A stretch of DNA of 64,000 nucleotides from Candidatus Cloacimonadota bacterium (lineage in GTDB: Bacteria; Cloacimonadota; Cloacimonadia; Cloacimonadales; Cloacimonadaceae): the NCBI GenBank assembly GCA_018433885.1, contig JAHDQK010000029.1, positions 43,805-107,804 on the forward strand. Reading direction: 5' to 3'. Of the stretch, positions 19,139 through 29,031 are shown one piece after another; within the stretch, counting starts at the first letter, position 1; each line of letters starts with the position of its first letter. Under the pieces are notes generated by a model that had not been told where the DNA came from, did no database searches, and saw nothing but the letters and a program-made list of their open reading frames with translations. The translations under genes and the position numbers were made by a program.

Positions 19139-19167
19139 GAGCATTTTGCAGGGCAGATATTTGTCAA
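19139..19167 (-). promoter_or_regulatory. Candidate promoter of the malic enzyme gene
   Basis: TTGACA at 19162-19167, 17-nt spacer, ATGCTC at 19139-19144, about 30 nt before the start codon and just after the eno terminator. Confidence 0.4.
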
Positions 19168-19180
19168 GTTCCCCGAACGC

Positions 19181-19212
19181 AAAAACGCCCCCCACCTAGC
19201 TGCGGGAGGCGT
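19181..19212 (-). terminator. Terminator after eno
   Basis: On the minus strand ACGCCTCCC (19204-19212) pairs with GGGGGGCGT (19185-19193) with one mismatch and is followed by TTTTT. It lies 23 nt after the enolase stop codon. Confidence 0.75.
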
Positions 19213-19234
19213 ATGATATCGGGTTCCGGGATCG

Positions 19235-20539
<1,305 letters not shown>

Positions 20540-20570
20540 TTACGTTCCATACTTACTCTATGCCATGCTA

Positions 20571-20599
20571 CAAGATAAGCACATTTTACACAATGTCAA
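20571..20599 (-). promoter_or_regulatory. Candidate promoter of eno
   Basis: TTGACA (20594-20599) lies inside the last codons of the upstream gene, with a 17-nt spacer to ATCTTG. About 55 nt upstream of the eno start. Confidence 0.35.
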
Positions 20600-21041
20600 G
20601 CTCCTGCAGCATGCTCAGCACGTTCCCGGTGGCGATCCATACACAGCGGGGACACCGCTCTGCCAGCACTCCGGCTTCCCGCGCTGCTTGCTTTTGCCGC
20701 GCATCAGTGGGGTCTATTTGCAGGATGTCCCGGCAGTCTATATGCCCCGCTTCTTCCTGAAAACGTTTGATCAGATCACGGTTTAGCCCGGCAAAGCTAT
20801 CCTTTATCTGAGGATCATAGGCATGAAAGCCTGCCGCCAAACCCAGAACCATCATCGCTCCGGTAAGAGCGCCGCAGGTGGAGCCAATATTCATGCCGCC
20901 ACCAAAGGCAGAGGCAATCCTGAGGGCATGATCCCGCTTTAAACCAAGAGCTGGAGCGAATGCGGCAAACACGGATTGCGCGCAATTGAAGCCTTCATCG
21001 AAGAGCTTCAAAGCATCATCCTGATACGCTTTGCTATCCAT
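20586..21041 (-). CDS. C_GCAxxG_C_C family redox-type protein
   Basis: 151 residues. It matches the C_GCAxxG_C_C pattern: a cysteine in EGFNCAQSV, then GSTCGALTGAMM, CRDIL and CPRCV near the end. These conserved cysteines suggest metal or redox binding. Some relatives carry a Tat signal; none is present here, so it is probably cytoplasmic. The biochemical role is not known. It begins 5 nt after the stop of the beta-helix gene and may be cotranscribed with it by read-through. Confidence 0.8.
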   Translation of the reverse strand: MDSKAYQDDALKLFDEGFNCAQSVFAAFAPALGLKRDHALRIASAFGGGMNIGSTCGALTGAMMVLGLAAGFHAYDPQIKDSFAGLNRDLIKRFQEEAGHIDCRDILQIDPTDARQKQAAREAGVLAERCPRCVWIATGNVLSMLQELDIV

Positions 21042-21046
21042 TCCGG

Positions 21047-23608
21047 TTACTTCGTTACGATTATCTTGCGATTTTGAACTCTATTGTCCCGATCCTCAAT
21101 CCTCATAAAATACACCCCGCTACTTACTACCTTGCCTTTGGCATCTCTACCGTTCCAGGAAAAGTGATCCTCCCGGAGTTCAGAAGCCAAAACCTGTTGA
21201 CCACGGAGGTTGAAAATCTTCAAAGTAGCATTATTCATGCCTTTTACATCCACTTGCAAGCCTGCTGTGCCTTTGAAGCTCACCGGGTTTGGGTAGATGT
21301 TTATTGCAGGTGCCTGTACAAGATCATAATTTGCGATCGGGAAGTTGAAGGTCGCCACCGGGCTGGGCAGAGAATCCAAATTGCCATCTGATGCCACAAC
21401 CCAGAAATCCACATATCCGGATCCGGTCATATTTTCCACAGTAAATGTCGGATTGCTGCCAAACATGGTGGTACCCAAAAGTCGGGGGATACTCCCGGAG
21501 TTTTGACTGTAGATCCGGTACTCGCTATAATCCACTCCGTCGTAAGCCGGTGCCTGCCACCAGAAGTTGAAACCAAATTGCTGTTCATCCCCGGCGGGAA
21601 AACTCTTGAAGCTCATTTTATGAGGATTTGCGAGGTTACCCCGATGATAGTGCTTCCAGGTGTTTGGATACACACTCATCACTTCGTAGTATTTGGGACT
21701 ATAACCTTGGGGATCGATCAGATAGATACTGTCGCTTTCCTCATCCACAAAGCGGCGGGTTACCCAGCCCTCGTAATTGGCAGGAGCGGTGTGGTAAACA
21801 GTTCCCAGATCATCGCCCTGATAGTAGGTTACGATGTTCATTACGGGAACGCCATCCTGCACATAGTGCTGCTCCCACTGATCCCCATGCGAAAGATTGT
21901 TGATCCGTTCATACATCGCGCCCCAAGGGAAGGTAACGGTATGCCAGCCCATTTCGTCCCGATACATCTGTTTATGGATACACTTAAATGATCCTTCTAT
22001 ATAGAAGTAATCCACTTTGTCTGCCTCGAACATCAGAAATGAGTGACTTTCAGGCCATACTTCCCTGCCTTCGATGATCTCTGCAGGGCCTTTGACGACC
22101 ACGTCGTAGTGATGCCACGCATCGATGTGGATATCTCCCAAAGATAGCTCCGAAAGTCCGGTGGGATCAAGCGAATTGTAGCTCTCCAGGCCACCCACAG
22201 CCGCCCAGATTTCCGCGTCGGGATCCACTCCGGTAATCAGAGCGAAGAAGGGATTTTCCACAGTACTCTGAATGGTGAAGGGATTACTTTCCAGATTGTG
22301 ACTTTCCACGATCTCCCGGCTCAGCATATCCACCAGCAGTAGCTTGAGTTCTTGCGGAAGTAAATCGTCATAATCCTCAGTATCCCAGCTATATGAACCG
22401 CTGATCGTGATCCCCGCTTGCGGCTGAAACCAAGGCTCGAAATCCACTGTCGGCAAAGCCGCGCTATCCTGATTGTCCATGATCCCGATATCGATCTCGT
22501 CCGCGGTATAGACTCCCCAATCGTTGTTTTCCGCTTTGATCACATTGCCGCTATTGGGATAACTGGCGCAGAACACGGAGTGCAGGGTATTACTCTCGTC
22601 GATGTTGTCCCGGATGATGTTTTGCCCATAAGCAAAGGGATGGTTTTCTGCCAGATCGCCCAAGCAGGGCATGGCATTGCTGGTGATATAGAATCCCGTA
22701 AAGTTCCCAGTGATGGTGTTTCCGGCGATATAGGGCATGGAAGTGGCTCCACCGATCATCATCCCGGCACCGCTGTTGGAATCTCCGGGAATGAAGTTGT
22801 TTATGATCATGTTATCGTGCACAATACCACTGGAATTTAGCAGATAGATCCCCGTGAGGTTGCCTTCGATGTGGTTGTAGCGAATAGTGGCATTGATTGC
22901 CCCGGCTCCCACAACGTCCCAGGCGGTGATTCCTTGTTTAAAATTGCTGTGAATGTAGTTATGTTCGATGATCGGGTTATTTTGTCCGCCCGGGGATTGG
23001 TTGGCAAGCTGGATCGCACCGTAGTACTGGGTCACAGTGCCATTGTAGCGAACTTCATTGTGGTGCACCCAGGCATTGCTGTTTTGGGGGATCAAGATGC
23101 CGTTTTGTTGGGTATGTTCGATGATATTGTGATGCACATTCATTGGCGCGGGATCGGGGTTTCCGATGCCAAAGAGATGCAAGCCGCGCTGGTTATGGCT
23201 GAACCTGCTGTAAGACACCTCGATGGGAGAATCCACCGCGTTGATGCCATACTCCGCATACTCCACCACGATGTGCATGAAGTTACTTACTTCAGTATCG
23301 TTTTCCAGGCGTATCCCCTTCCAGAGATTGGTGGGAGGATTTTGGTCATTTTCAAATCTTATGCTGTCGGTTTCAGTCCCGACTGCCTGGATACTGCCTT
23401 CGGCGTTGATTCGAAAGTTGCCCGTGGCCTGAACGATCACTCCGGGTTCGATGGTAAGTACCGATCCCGCCGGGATAGTTACATCTCCGGTTAACCGATA
23501 AGGGTTGTTTGCCGGGCTCCAGGTTCCGCTCTGGATTCCGGATACGTCGATGGCGAATAATCCGGAGACAAATAGTAATGCTAAAATTGTAGCGACAGTA
23601 CTTTTCAT
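21047..23608 (-). CDS. Secreted parallel beta-helix protein with C-terminal type IX/FlgD-like sorting domain
   Basis: Start at 23608 (AAGGAGAATCCC before ATG) gives 853 residues. Signal peptide MKSTVATILALLFVSGLFA. Residues up to about 400 are right-handed beta-helix repeats rich in Asn/His/Tyr (for example IIEHNYIHSNFKQGITAWD). The C-terminal ~80 residues (INIYPNPVSFKG, then LKIFNLRGQQVLASEL, SGVYFMRIED, RKIIVTK) form a Por/type IX-like sorting domain. In Bacteroidota such domains direct surface export; use by this organism is an inference. Substrate unknown. An independent terminator precedes it. Confidence 0.85.
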   Translation of the reverse strand: MKSTVATILALLFVSGLFAIDVSGIQSGTWSPANNPYRLTGDVTIPAGSVLTIEPGVIVQATGNFRINAEGSIQAVGTETDSIRFENDQNPPTNLWKGIRLENDTEVSNFMHIVVEYAEYGINAVDSPIEVSYSRFSHNQRGLHLFGIGNPDPAPMNVHHNIIEHTQQNGILIPQNSNAWVHHNEVRYNGTVTQYYGAIQLANQSPGGQNNPIIEHNYIHSNFKQGITAWDVVGAGAINATIRYNHIEGNLTGIYLLNSSGIVHDNMIINNFIPGDSNSGAGMMIGGATSMPYIAGNTITGNFTGFYITSNAMPCLGDLAENHPFAYGQNIIRDNIDESNTLHSVFCASYPNSGNVIKAENNDWGVYTADEIDIGIMDNQDSAALPTVDFEPWFQPQAGITISGSYSWDTEDYDDLLPQELKLLLVDMLSREIVESHNLESNPFTIQSTVENPFFALITGVDPDAEIWAAVGGLESYNSLDPTGLSELSLGDIHIDAWHHYDVVVKGPAEIIEGREVWPESHSFLMFEADKVDYFYIEGSFKCIHKQMYRDEMGWHTVTFPWGAMYERINNLSHGDQWEQHYVQDGVPVMNIVTYYQGDDLGTVYHTAPANYEGWVTRRFVDEESDSIYLIDPQGYSPKYYEVMSVYPNTWKHYHRGNLANPHKMSFKSFPAGDEQQFGFNFWWQAPAYDGVDYSEYRIYSQNSGSIPRLLGTTMFGSNPTFTVENMTGSGYVDFWVVASDGNLDSLPSPVATFNFPIANYDLVQAPAINIYPNPVSFKGTAGLQVDVKGMNNATLKIFNLRGQQVLASELREDHFSWNGRDAKGKVVSSGVYFMRIEDRDNRVQNRKIIVTK

Positions 23609-23628
23609 GGGATTCTCCTTAGAATTGT

Positions 23629-23663
23629 AAAAAAAGGTGGAGAGGCTATCTGCCTGCTCCACC
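23629..23663 (-). terminator. Terminator after the ferredoxin gene
   Basis: GGTGGAG (23636-23642) pairs with CTCCACC (23657-23663), with an inner AGGC/GCCT pairing, and the minus strand continues with a run of seven T. Located 21 nt after the ferredoxin stop. Confidence 0.85.
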
Positions 23664-23683
23664 AGAATTTAGTGAGTGTTTGT

Positions 23684-23854
23684 TTACTCGCTGATCGCGG
23701 CAACAGGACAGGTGGCAATGCAAGCGCCACAGTCGATGCAAGTACCTTCATCACAATCAGCTTTGCCATCTACCATGCTGAGCGCAGTTACGGGACATAC
23801 GTCCACGCAGGCTCCGCAACCGATGCAGGTTTCTTTATCAATCTTTACTGCCAT
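23684..23854 (-). CDS. Small 2[4Fe-4S] ferredoxin
   Basis: 56 residues from the ATG at 23854 (AAGGAG upstream). Two canonical cluster motifs, CIGCGACVDVCPV and CIDCGACIATCPV, each supply CxxCxxC plus a distal Cys-Pro. Typical clostridial-type electron carrier used in anaerobic metabolism (pyruvate oxidation, hydrogenases). Flanked by terminators on both sides, so it forms its own short transcript. Start chosen by ribosome-binding site and family length. Confidence 0.93.
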   Translation of the reverse strand: MAVKIDKETCIGCGACVDVCPVTALSMVDGKADCDEGTCIDCGACIATCPVAAISE

Positions 23855-23881
23855 GATAAGACTCCTTACTTTTTTGTTTGC

Positions 23882-23910
23882 CAGTATCTGCGGCAAGGGA
23901 TATCCGTCAA
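23882..23910 (-). promoter_or_regulatory. Candidate promoter of the ferredoxin gene
   Basis: TTGACG (23905-23910), 17-nt spacer, ATACTG. About 30 nt upstream of the start and just after the gpmA terminator. Confidence 0.4.
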
Positions 23911-23937
23911 GCCTTTTTTAGCCCGCGGGAGCATTAC

Positions 23938-23961
23938 GAAAAAAGCCCCTCAGTGGGGGCT
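23938..23961 (-). terminator. Terminator after gpmA
   Basis: AGCCCC (23944-23949) pairs with GGGGCT (23956-23961); the minus strand then runs into six T. 36 nt after the gpmA stop. Confidence 0.85.
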
Positions 23962-23997
23962 GATATGGTTTCGCAAGCGCATACAGCGCCGTCAATT

Positions 23998-24741
23998 CTA
24001 AGCTTTTGGCTGGTTAGCCACCTTGTTGGCAGCGGCTTTCACTTCTTCTTCATCCGCAAGGTAGTAGCGATTGTGAACCTTGAGATCCTTATCGAACTCA
24101 TAAACCAGCGGAATACCGGTAGGGATGTTCAAGCTTACGATATCGCTATCCGAGATGTGATCCAGGTTTTTCACGATTGCCCGAAGACTGTTGCCATGGG
24201 CGGCGACCACCATCTTCCTGCCGGCTGCCAGACGCGGAATGATCACTTCGTTCCAAAATGGCATCGTGCGGGCAACGGTATCTTTCAGAGATTCGCAGAG
24301 CGGAATCTGCCGCTCATCCAGGTTCGCATAGCGAGGATCCAGCCCGGGATAACGCAAGTCATCTTTCTCCAAGGCAGGGGGTGGTGTGTCGTAGCTCCGG
24401 CGCCAGATCAATACCTGTTCCTCGCCATATTTCGCCGCAGTTTCCGCCTTGTTCAAGCCCTGTAAAGCTCCATAATGCCGTTCATTCAGCCGCCAGTCGT
24501 GATGCACGGGGGTGTACATGAGATCCATTTCGTCCAACACAAACCACAGGGTGCGGATCGCGCGTTTAAGCACGGAGGTATAGGCTTCATCGAAGCTAAA
24601 TCCTGCTTCCTTCAAGCGTTTACCCGCTTCTTTGGCTTCCAGCACGCCTTTTTCAGAAAGATCCACATCAGTCCACCCGGTGAAGAGATTCGCTTTGTTC
24701 CATTCGCTCTCTCCGTGCCTTATCAATACTATTTTATACAT
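23998..24741 (-). CDS. gpmA: 2,3-bisphosphoglycerate-dependent phosphoglycerate mutase
   Basis: 247 residues. Interconverts 3- and 2-phosphoglycerate. The histidine phosphatase motif [20 protein letters not shown] contains the phospho-histidine; further blocks are [39 protein letters not shown] and [20 protein letters not shown] with the second histidine. Full length. It is the last gene of a run with hisS-like, ridA and the adenosyltransferase gene. Confidence 0.95.
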   Translation of the reverse strand: MYKIVLIRHGESEWNKANLFTGWTDVDLSEKGVLEAKEAGKRLKEAGFSFDEAYTSVLKRAIRTLWFVLDEMDLMYTPVHHDWRLNERHYGALQGLNKAETAAKYGEEQVLIWRRSYDTPPPALEKDDLRYPGLDPRYANLDERQIPLCESLKDTVARTMPFWNEVIIPRLAAGRKMVVAAHGNSLRAIVKNLDHISDSDIVSLNIPTGIPLVYEFDKDLKVHNRYYLADEEEVKAAANKVANQPKA

Positions 24742-24778
24742 ATCTCTATACTCCTTGTCTTGGTGTTTTTTACGGTGC

Positions 24779-25324
24779 TTATTTGCAGCCTTCCGCCGGC
24801 TTGGTCTTATAGGTCAATACTCCTTCCTGAACTTCCACAATCCGCGCCATGATGAAGAAGAAATCCGAAAGCCGGTTTACATATTTCATCAACACCGGGG
24901 GCACTTCCGCTTCTTGGGAAAGAGCGATCAGGCGGCGTTCCGCGCGGCGAGCCACAGTGCGGCAGATATCCAGCCGCGCGCTGGCAATTGAGGATCCGGG
25001 GATCACAAAACCCTTCAGATCCACCTTCGCTTCAAAACCGTGAGTAGCATCCGTGATGGCGTCCACTTCTTCTTCGCAGATGGGCATCGGATAGCTGCCA
25101 TCGGGGGTTGCCAGCTCTCCCATCACCCGATACAGGCGGTTTTGGGTCTCGATCAGCATCTGTTTAAGAGCAGTATCCGCAATATGATGCTTGGCTTCGC
25201 CGATGAAGGCATCCAATTCATCAAGATTGCCATAGGCTTCCACCCGCGCATCGCTTTTGGATACCCGTTGCCCGGTGTATAGCGAGGTAGTTCCCTTGTC
25301 TCCGCCTTTGGTTGTGATGCTCAC
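24779..25324 (-). CDS. Cob(I)alamin adenosyltransferase (PduO/MMAB type, GTG start)
   Basis: 181 residues from a GTG. Transfers the adenosyl group of ATP to cob(I)alamin. The N-terminal [20 protein letters not shown], the block [19 protein letters not shown] and the C-terminal [20 protein letters not shown] plus [10 protein letters not shown] match the PduO family. Suggests use of adenosylcobalamin (for example methylmalonyl-CoA mutase) in this organism. It lies 7 nt downstream of ridA. No strong ribosome-binding site was found before the GTG. Confidence 0.9.
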   Translation of the reverse strand: MSITTKGGDKGTTSLYTGQRVSKSDARVEAYGNLDELDAFIGEAKHHIADTALKQMLIETQNRLYRVMGELATPDGSYPMPICEEEVDAITDATHGFEAKVDLKGFVIPGSSIASARLDICRTVARRAERRLIALSQEAEVPPVLMKYVNRLSDFFFIMARIVEVQEGVLTYKTKPAEGCK

Positions 25325-25331
25325 GGGGAAC

Positions 25332-25703
25332 TTACCTCATGGCTATAACGGAGATTTCCACCAGACCATCTTTGGGCAAACGCGCCACCTGGATCGCTTC
25401 CCGGGCAGGGAATGGCGAGCTGAAATTGCGCGCATAGATCTCGTTGAGCTGGGCAAAATCATCCATATCTTTTAAAAAAACGGATACCTTCATCACGTGG
25501 GACATCCCCATACCTGCCGCGTCCAAGATCGCTTTGATGTGTTGAAACACCAGGTTTGCCTGAGCCTCAAAGCCCTCTGCCATCTTTCCTGTATTGGGAT
25601 CAATGCCCAATTGACCGCTCACGAAGAGGGTGTCGTTTTTCAGGGCAGCCTGAGAGTAGGGGCCGATTGCCGCCGGTGCCGTGTGTGTCATAATGGATTT
25701 CAT
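25332..25703 (-). CDS. RidA family enamine/imine deaminase
   Basis: 123 residues. It matches the YjgF/YER057c/UK114 family: APAAIGPYSQAALKNDTLFV, SGQLGIDPNTGKMAEGF and the C-terminal PFPAREAIQVARLPKDGLVEI with the conserved arginine that binds the substrate carboxylate. Likely hydrolyses reactive 2-aminoacrylate-type enamines made by PLP enzymes. It sits between the hisS-like gene and the adenosyltransferase gene with short spacers. Confidence 0.92.
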   Translation of the reverse strand: MKSIMTHTAPAAIGPYSQAALKNDTLFVSGQLGIDPNTGKMAEGFEAQANLVFQHIKAILDAAGMGMSHVMKVSVFLKDMDDFAQLNEIYARNFSSPFPAREAIQVARLPKDGLVEISVIAMR

Positions 25704-25722
25704 ATTGTATCTCCTTGATTAA

Positions 25723-27006
25723 TTATTCTTTGTGCAAAGCTTTTCGGGCCAGCAAAACCTCGCTGGTGATCTCATGCAAGCCCACGTAGTCTTGATGCTC
25801 TTTGGTAAGATTGCGCATCAGCAGCTTGCCCTCGCGCACATTGTCGTCGCGGATTACGATCAAGAGATCGCAGCCCGTCTTGTTGGCTAGGGCGATATCT
25901 TCTTCAATGGAGTGCTTATCTGTGCTGAGCACGGTTTTGATATCGTGAATATGGAGCTCTTGAGCCACCTGCATCATCATCATTTCCAGTTCATCGCTCT
26001 GGGAAGCGATATATACGCTGAAGCTTCGATCCAGAGGGATGAAGAGCTCGCGCCGCTCCATGGTCTCGAAGATGAGGTCGATATTCAGATAAAAGCCTAC
26101 GGCAGGAATGTTTTTCCCCGTGATCATCTGCGAAAGGTTGTCGTAGCGTCCACCGCCGCCGATCACGAGGTCTTCCCCGTTGTGTTTCACCACAAAATCA
26201 AAAACCGTCTCGTTGTAATAGGCAAAGTTCTTGTTCAGCCGGGGGTTCACCTTGTATTGATGCGCCAGATTCGCCTGGATCTTCTTTACCCGCGCGAAGT
26301 TTGTGCGGCATTTCGGGCAGAGGTAATCCATCACCTGGGGTCCGCGCGATATCGCTTGAATACAGCCTTCATTCTTGCACGAAGGATCAGAGAAAGGATT
26401 TGTATAGAGCCGGGTAAAACAACCTTCGCAGATCTCGGACTCGTGATCCTTCAGATACTTCTTCATGTCTTCGATGAAAACCGGACGGCACAATTGGCAG
26501 CCGAAACTGTTCAAATGCAGATACACGTCCTTCAATCCCAGGCTCTGGCAGATCTTGATCCCCAGCGAGATCACTTCGTTTTCGCTGATCACGCTGTCGC
26601 TCCCCAGAAGTTCCACGCCAAGCTGGTGAAACTCGCTGGGCGTCTTGCCTAGTTCCTTACGAAACATAGGACCCAGATAGTAAAAGCGATGTATCTCCTT
26701 GTCTTGGATTATGTTGGCAGTGTGATGCAAAACGCTGATCGTGCCTTCCGGTCGCAATGTAAGCAGGCTGAGATCGTTGTTGGGTTGCGAAAGATTGATG
26801 ATGCCCTCGGTGACTTGCACCACATCTTCTTTCTGCATCAGAGCGGTTATTCCTTGATGGATCACGCCGTAATCCTGCAAGACGGATAACCGGATCTCTT
26901 GATAATCGTGCAAAGATAGCACATGCGCCACCTTCTGCTCCAATACCTTCCACTTCCACACCTTATCCGGCATGAACTGATGGATGCCGATGCTACTTTT
27001 CACCAA
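25723..27006 (-). CDS. Histidyl-tRNA-synthetase-like protein with altered active-site motifs
   Basis: 427 residues with the HisRS layout: class II catalytic core, insertion domain and C-terminal anticodon-binding-like domain (from about 320). Kept features: LRPEGT (84-89), FR at 115-116, FHQLGVE (126-132) and GGGGRYDNL (283-291). Changed features: the usual RGLDYY reads KNFAYY (259-264), so the catalytic Arg is Lys, and the motif 2 loop FRxERPQxGRxRxFHQ is shortened to FRKELGKTPSEFHQ. Four cysteine pairs (170/173, 193/196, 210/215, 230/233) lie in the insertion domain. It could be a divergent HisRS or a HisZ-like or other paralogue; no second HisRS is in the window to compare. Confidence 0.75.
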   Translation of the reverse strand: MVKSSIGIHQFMPDKVWKWKVLEQKVAHVLSLHDYQEIRLSVLQDYGVIHQGITALMQKEDVVQVTEGIINLSQPNNDLSLLTLRPEGTISVLHHTANIIQDKEIHRFYYLGPMFRKELGKTPSEFHQLGVELLGSDSVISENEVISLGIKICQSLGLKDVYLHLNSFGCQLCRPVFIEDMKKYLKDHESEICEGCFTRLYTNPFSDPSCKNEGCIQAISRGPQVMDYLCPKCRTNFARVKKIQANLAHQYKVNPRLNKNFAYYNETVFDFVVKHNGEDLVIGGGGRYDNLSQMITGKNIPAVGFYLNIDLIFETMERRELFIPLDRSFSVYIASQSDELEMMMMQVAQELHIHDIKTVLSTDKHSIEEDIALANKTGCDLLIVIRDDNVREGKLLMRNLTKEHQDYVGLHEITSEVLLARKALHKE

Positions 27007-27418
27007 TTATACTCCCTGCATTATTTGTGCTTCATTTATTAATATAATGTGAAAACAAGCGGATGCCATCAAATTGATGCCGGGCTTGGATACATCGCAT
27101 CACAATTTCCGAAATCCAAATTCCGCCGTGACGGAAATGCTTGATCTCAGCCCTGCTAGCCCCACTGCTGCTATACCATAAGTTGGAAGTAGCTCATAAA
27201 TCAAAGTGCAATCACCTGTATATCTATCTCGGGTAGTATTATCAGCTCCTTAGGGTGGATACTTATAAGGGTGACCCGCCAGTGGATAGTTTAAGTACAA
27301 AGTATCAAGTAAAATTGCAAATAGTATCACTTTCGCTGCAAATAACCGGCTTGGCTGAACCACAACAGAAGGGATCGTACAATACAGGATGTGAATAAGT
27401 TTCGATATTTGCATCTGG
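27007..27418. other. Intergenic region between the DGR terminator and the hisS-like gene
   Basis: About 410 nt with no credible gene. Promoter elements for the hisS-like gene should be here: a TTGATG box 17 nt from CATTAT is only a weak candidate. The stretch 27253-27282 resembles 32310-32342 on the other side of the DGR (see findings). Confidence 0.4.
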
Positions 27419-27467
27419 AAAAAAACACAGCAGCCGTTCGAGATGATAAACCTACTTGGCTGCTGTG
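27419..27467 (-). terminator. Strong terminator closing the DGR transcript
   Basis: A perfect 10-bp stem, CACAGCAGCC (27426-27435) with GGCTGCTGTG (27458-27467), followed on the minus strand by seven T. It lies about 95 nt 3' of the template repeat, defining the end of the TR-containing RNA. Confidence 0.85.
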
Positions 27468-27562
27468 GAGGATCTATTTGTCCCTTCGGGAACAGGACAA
27501 GGATCTGGATTTCCCATTATCATCCTGCCGTGCGTGCAGAGCAGGCTTGTGATTGAAAGATG

Positions 27563-27687
27563 CTACAGATGCGGAAGCCAATGTTGTTGTTGCTGTTCGT
27601 GGCATTGTTGTTGTTCCGATTCGAAACGGTGCAGTTGTTGGCATTGTTGTTCCAGCTACCGCCGCGTTTCACACGGTTGGAACCGCT
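27563..27687 (-). repeat. DGR template repeat (TR)
   Basis: 125 bp. It aligns without gaps to 29594-29718 (VR). The coding strand is extremely rich in AAC/AAT codons (translated: NNNANN, NRNNNNATNSNNN), which is how DGR templates encode mutable positions. There are 41 template adenines; 16 are changed in VR and every non-adenine is conserved. The 19 bases at its 5' end overlap the 3' end of the RT gene, including its stop codon. The last 21 bases (27563-27583), identical between TR and VR, hold three unmutated adenines and are the place expected for the IMH-like region. Confidence 0.96.
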
Positions 27688-28700
27688 TGCTGATCCTTGC
27701 CCCATATATTCTTTTGCAACCGCAGGCTATTGGCAAAGCCGATAAAGCCAAGCCGGCTACGGGTGCTTTGATAAAGTATCTCTGAATCGATTTCTCCTTT
27801 GACGTAAGCCGATTCCTGCAGGTAGATCCCTCGCAGGCAACGCTTCAGATTTTCCCGGCGAATCCTGAGCAAGCGGGGAAAGACACGATAGCCCAAAAAC
27901 GGCATGCCCTGCCTGACCCTATTTAGTTGTGCAGCCCCCTCTTTGATATTCAGCCGCAAATGGGCGGCAAGAAATTCGTGGATCAAAGGCAGGTCGTCTA
28001 TCAAGCGCTGCGAATCATCGGCAAACAAGATGAAATCGTCCATGTAGCGTACATAGCCCTTATATCTCAACACCTGTTTGATAAAGTGGTCAAGCTGATT
28101 GAGATAGATATTGGCAAAAAATTGCGAGGTGAGGTTACCCACCGGCAGGCCGGTCCCCTGGCTGCAACCCATGCTCAGATTCTGGTTATCGAGAATTGTC
28201 TCGCAGAGCTTGATCACATGGGGGTCTTTGATCTTCCTTTTAATCAGTCCAAGCAAAATCTCATGGTCGATGCTGGCAAAATACTTGGCGATGTCGAGTT
28301 TAAAAAACCACTGGTTGGTACGCGCGTAACTCTGTGCGGCTTTTACCGCCAGATGCAGGCCCTTTTCCTTACGGGTGGCATAGGAATCACAAATAAAGGT
28401 CTTTTCGAAATGCGCCTCGATCACGTTGACCAGCGCGTGATGCACCACCCTGTCTCTAAAAGCGGCCACGCTGATCAGCCGTTCCTTGGGCACCTTGATC
28501 ATGAAATACCTGTATGCTTGGGGCTTGTATGTCTTTTTCCGAAGGTCAGACTGCAGTTCCAGCAGCTGCCGTTCGCAGTTGAACATCCACTCCGCAGTTT
28601 CCGGTTTGGATTTCTTATGCTTGCAGGCTTTCCGGTACGCGCAATACAGATTTTGCCAGCTGGTCAGCTCTTCCCACAAATATCCGATCCGCTTAGGCAC
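27669..28700 (-). CDS. DGR reverse transcriptase
   Basis: 343 residues from a GTG that overlaps the end of the avd-like gene by 8 nt. RT motifs in order: VPKERLISVAAFRDRVVHHA (70-89), KLDIAKYFASID with catalytic D136 (134-145), GTGLPVGNLTSQFFANIYLN (182-201) and YVRYMDDFILFADD with D221/D222 (216-229). The motif VGNLTSQ in place of the usual QGxxxSP is the recognised mark of DGR reverse transcriptases. There is no maturase (X) or HNH domain, so it is not a group II intron protein. It copies the TR RNA with errors opposite adenine. Its last codons lie inside the TR. Confidence 0.96.
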   Translation of the reverse strand: MPKRIGYLWEELTSWQNLYCAYRKACKHKKSKPETAEWMFNCERQLLELQSDLRKKTYKPQAYRYFMIKVPKERLISVAAFRDRVVHHALVNVIEAHFEKTFICDSYATRKEKGLHLAVKAAQSYARTNQWFFKLDIAKYFASIDHEILLGLIKRKIKDPHVIKLCETILDNQNLSMGCSQGTGLPVGNLTSQFFANIYLNQLDHFIKQVLRYKGYVRYMDDFILFADDSQRLIDDLPLIHEFLAAHLRLNIKEGAAQLNRVRQGMPFLGYRVFPRLLRIRRENLKRCLRGIYLQESAYVKGEIDSEILYQSTRSRLGFIGFANSLRLQKNIWGKDQQAVPTV

Positions 28701-29031
28701 TTTTCAGCCAGCCCCCCACCATCTTTCCGCATTCCAGGAGTTCCCGGCTGATGTATTCATACTGGTTATCCGCCAGCAGCTTCAGCCTATGGCTCAGTTG
28801 GATCAGCGAACGCAGCACATCCAGCTTCAGATTTATCTTCTGCAGCAGCTCCCGCTTGGAGGAACTATAGATCGTTTCCACAATCAGTTCCAATATTTCC
28901 AGGCAGAGGTTGTCCAGCTTTTGCGCCAGCGAAAAGCGCAAATGTTTGGGAAAGCGTTCGGTTCGGGTCAGCAGCCATTGCGTTACATCCATCCACTTTA
29001 CGTAGAGGGGATAGTTATTCTTCTGATCCAA
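28693..29031 (-). CDS. Avd-like DGR accessory protein (four-helix bundle, TTG start)
   Basis: 112 residues, predicted all-helical and basic, of the size and pattern of Avd/bAvd (S23-like four-helix bundle): YVKWMDVTQWLLTRTERFPK, then RFSLAQKLDNLCLEILELIV and KLDVLRSLIQLSHRLKLLAD. Avd forms a pentameric ring that binds RT and RNA in studied DGRs. The TTG start overlaps the HRDC gene by 17 nt and the stop overlaps RT by 8 nt, implying coupled translation. Product identified by pattern and context. Confidence 0.88.
   Translation of the reverse strand: MDQKNNYPLYVKWMDVTQWLLTRTERFPKHLRFSLAQKLDNLCLEILELIVETIYSSSKRELLQKINLKLDVLRSLIQLSHRLKLLADNQYEYISRELLECGKMVGGWLKSA

Noticed and set aside
27520..27705. 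A 61-codon frame, very rich in Asn, running through the template repeat
   Set aside because: Its composition is explained by the AAC/AAT-rich DGR template; it overlaps the RT end and has no separate support as a protein.
27669..28700. Reverse transcriptase as part of a group II intron or retron
   Set aside because: No maturase, HNH or retron msr/msd features; the VGNLTSQ motif, Avd/HRDC neighbours and TR/VR pair point to a DGR.
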